DNA of 6,476 nt from an uncultured Verrucomicrobiales bacterium (GTDB lineage Bacteria > Verrucomicrobiota > Verrucomicrobiia > Verrucomicrobiales > Akkermansiaceae). The stretch is taken from positions 1 through 6,476 of the forward strand of contig CALFDI010000169.1 in the NCBI GenBank assembly GCA_937952875.1, read 5' to 3'. Every line of letters begins with the position of its first letter. Position 1 is the first letter of the stretch. The notes under the pieces are model-generated. The model saw only the letters and a list, made by a program, of their open reading frames with translations. It was not told the DNA's origin and ran no database searches. The translations under genes and the position numbers were made by a program. Shown here piece after piece: positions 5,880 to 6,476 of the stretch.

Positions 5880-6476
5880 ATGAAAAACACCAAAAAACAC
5901 CTTGGATGGCTAAGCATCCTAGCCACATCGGTCCTGGCACCTTCCCAGCTCCATGCATATAGCGCTGATGAGAATAATACCGTCGTAGACGTCTCATTTA
6001 ACTGGACTCAAGAGCGCACGAATAACTACGGAGGAGTCAATCAGGTTAAAGCGAATATGAACCAATCGCTAGGCATCACAAACACAGCCCATGATAACAG
6101 TAATACAGGCGTCTATTTTAACTACATCATCGTAGGTGGCGCACTGAGCTACAATGCGAGTAGTAGTGACAATAGCAGCGTAGCAGACCTTCGCGCGGGA
6201 AATGTTCCAGGCACAGTTAGTCGTAGGAACACAACCGGCTCCGACATGATGGCTCTCAACTGCCAAATGTCAGCTGCAGGACTCGCCTACCGTGGAGACC
6301 CTCGCCAATATGCAGTCAAATTCCTAACTGGCCCTGCATCAGCCCATGAGATCGGCCACACATTTGGCCTAGGTCACGGAGGAATTGGTGCGAGCACGAG
6401 TGACGGCACAGGAGACACTCCGTATGCGAGTGGCTGGGCGACGACTTCTAACGGACCGAGACAAGGCACAATCATG
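5880..6476 (+). CDS. Secreted zinc metalloprotease, metzincin/reprolysin-like (M12-type), 3'-truncated by window end
   Basis: The frame is open from ATG 5880 to the window edge (199 codons, no stop). A signal peptide covers about residues 1-26 ('SQLHA|YS'). The catalytic domain begins at once: 'VVDVSFNWT' is the first core strand, followed by a helix and 'NTGVYFNYIIVGG'. 'TTGSDMMALNCQMSAAGLAY' matches the 'gaDlvaLi...Gla' signature of reprolysin-like proteases. HEIGHTFGLGH (156-166) is the complete HExxHxxGxxH zinc site, with three His ligands and the catalytic Glu157. The final residues 'QGTIM' place the Met-turn methionine at residue 199. Gly, not Asp, follows the third His, unlike classical reprolysins, so subfamily is uncertain. 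Unlike most metzincins it carries no prodomain; the gene upstream encodes a prodomain-like protein. C-terminal domains lie outside the window. It would hydrolyse extracellular proteins; substrates are unknown. Confidence 0.9.
   Translation, partial: MKNTKKHLGWLSILATSVLAPSQLHAYSADENNTVVDVSFNWTQERTNNYGGVNQVKANMNQSLGITNTAHDNSNTGVYFNYIIVGGALSYNASSSDNSSVADLRAGNVPGTVSRRNTTGSDMMALNCQMSAAGLAYRGDPRQYAVKFLTGPASAHEIGHTFGLGHGGIGASTSDGTGDTPYASGWATTSNGPRQGTIM

Noticed and set aside
5813..5882. Prodomain and protease genes as one gene broken by a frameshift
   Set aside because: The downstream frame has its own ATG and a complete signal peptide, and the spacer contains a hairpin and no coding-like sequence. 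A broken single gene would not contain a second export signal in the middle.

Overview
The window looks like chromosomal DNA of a Gram-negative bacterium of the Verrucomicrobiota type. This is an inference. It rests on a PEP-CTERM sorting signal, a thrombospondin-type-3 calcium loop behind a 'SSNYE...ASSLNYRISSGY' module, an outer-membrane-type lipoprotein, a GAF-like LuxR regulator of a kind common in that phylum, and start codons that almost all lack a Shine-Dalgarno sequence. No RNA genes, insertion sequences, CRISPR arrays or origins were seen. All supported genes lie on the + strand.

Layout. (1) 44-865: a LuxR-type regulator with an N-terminal sensor-like region. (2) 866-1042: an intergenic leader holding a 17-bp dyad next to the regulator's stop codon and a cluster of stable, partly mutually exclusive hairpins just before the next gene. 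(3) 1043-4773: a tight four-gene, same-strand cluster, probably one operon, in which every product carries an export signal. In order they are a PEP-CTERM protein, a 623-residue fibre-like protein (paired GYT-type beta repeats, YadA/Hia-like head repeats, tail-fibre-like C-terminal domain, coiled coil), a small TSP3-type calcium-binding protein, and a helical lipoprotein. The junctions are a 4-nt overlap, 15 nt and 21 nt. The cluster ends at a strong intrinsic terminator at 4797-4829. (4) 4830-5035: intergenic, with at best a weak promoter. (5) 5036-6476: a two-gene unit. The first gene encodes a membrane-anchored or secreted protein that resembles a reprolysin-type prodomain and has a Cys-Gly-Leu-Cys motif near its C-terminus. 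The second, cut off by the window end, encodes a secreted metzincin protease (HEIGHTFGLGH, with the Met-turn methionine as the last residue in the window) whose catalytic domain begins directly after the signal peptide.

Functional reading (inference). The 1043-4773 cluster looks like a surface or extracellular-matrix module: a sorted envelope protein, a fibre, a calcium-binding exported protein and a lipoprotein, possibly controlled by the adjacent LuxR regulator and by the structured leader. The 5036-6476 pair looks like a metalloprotease whose inhibitory or folding prodomain is a separate upstream gene acting in trans. These two points are the most unusual content of the window.
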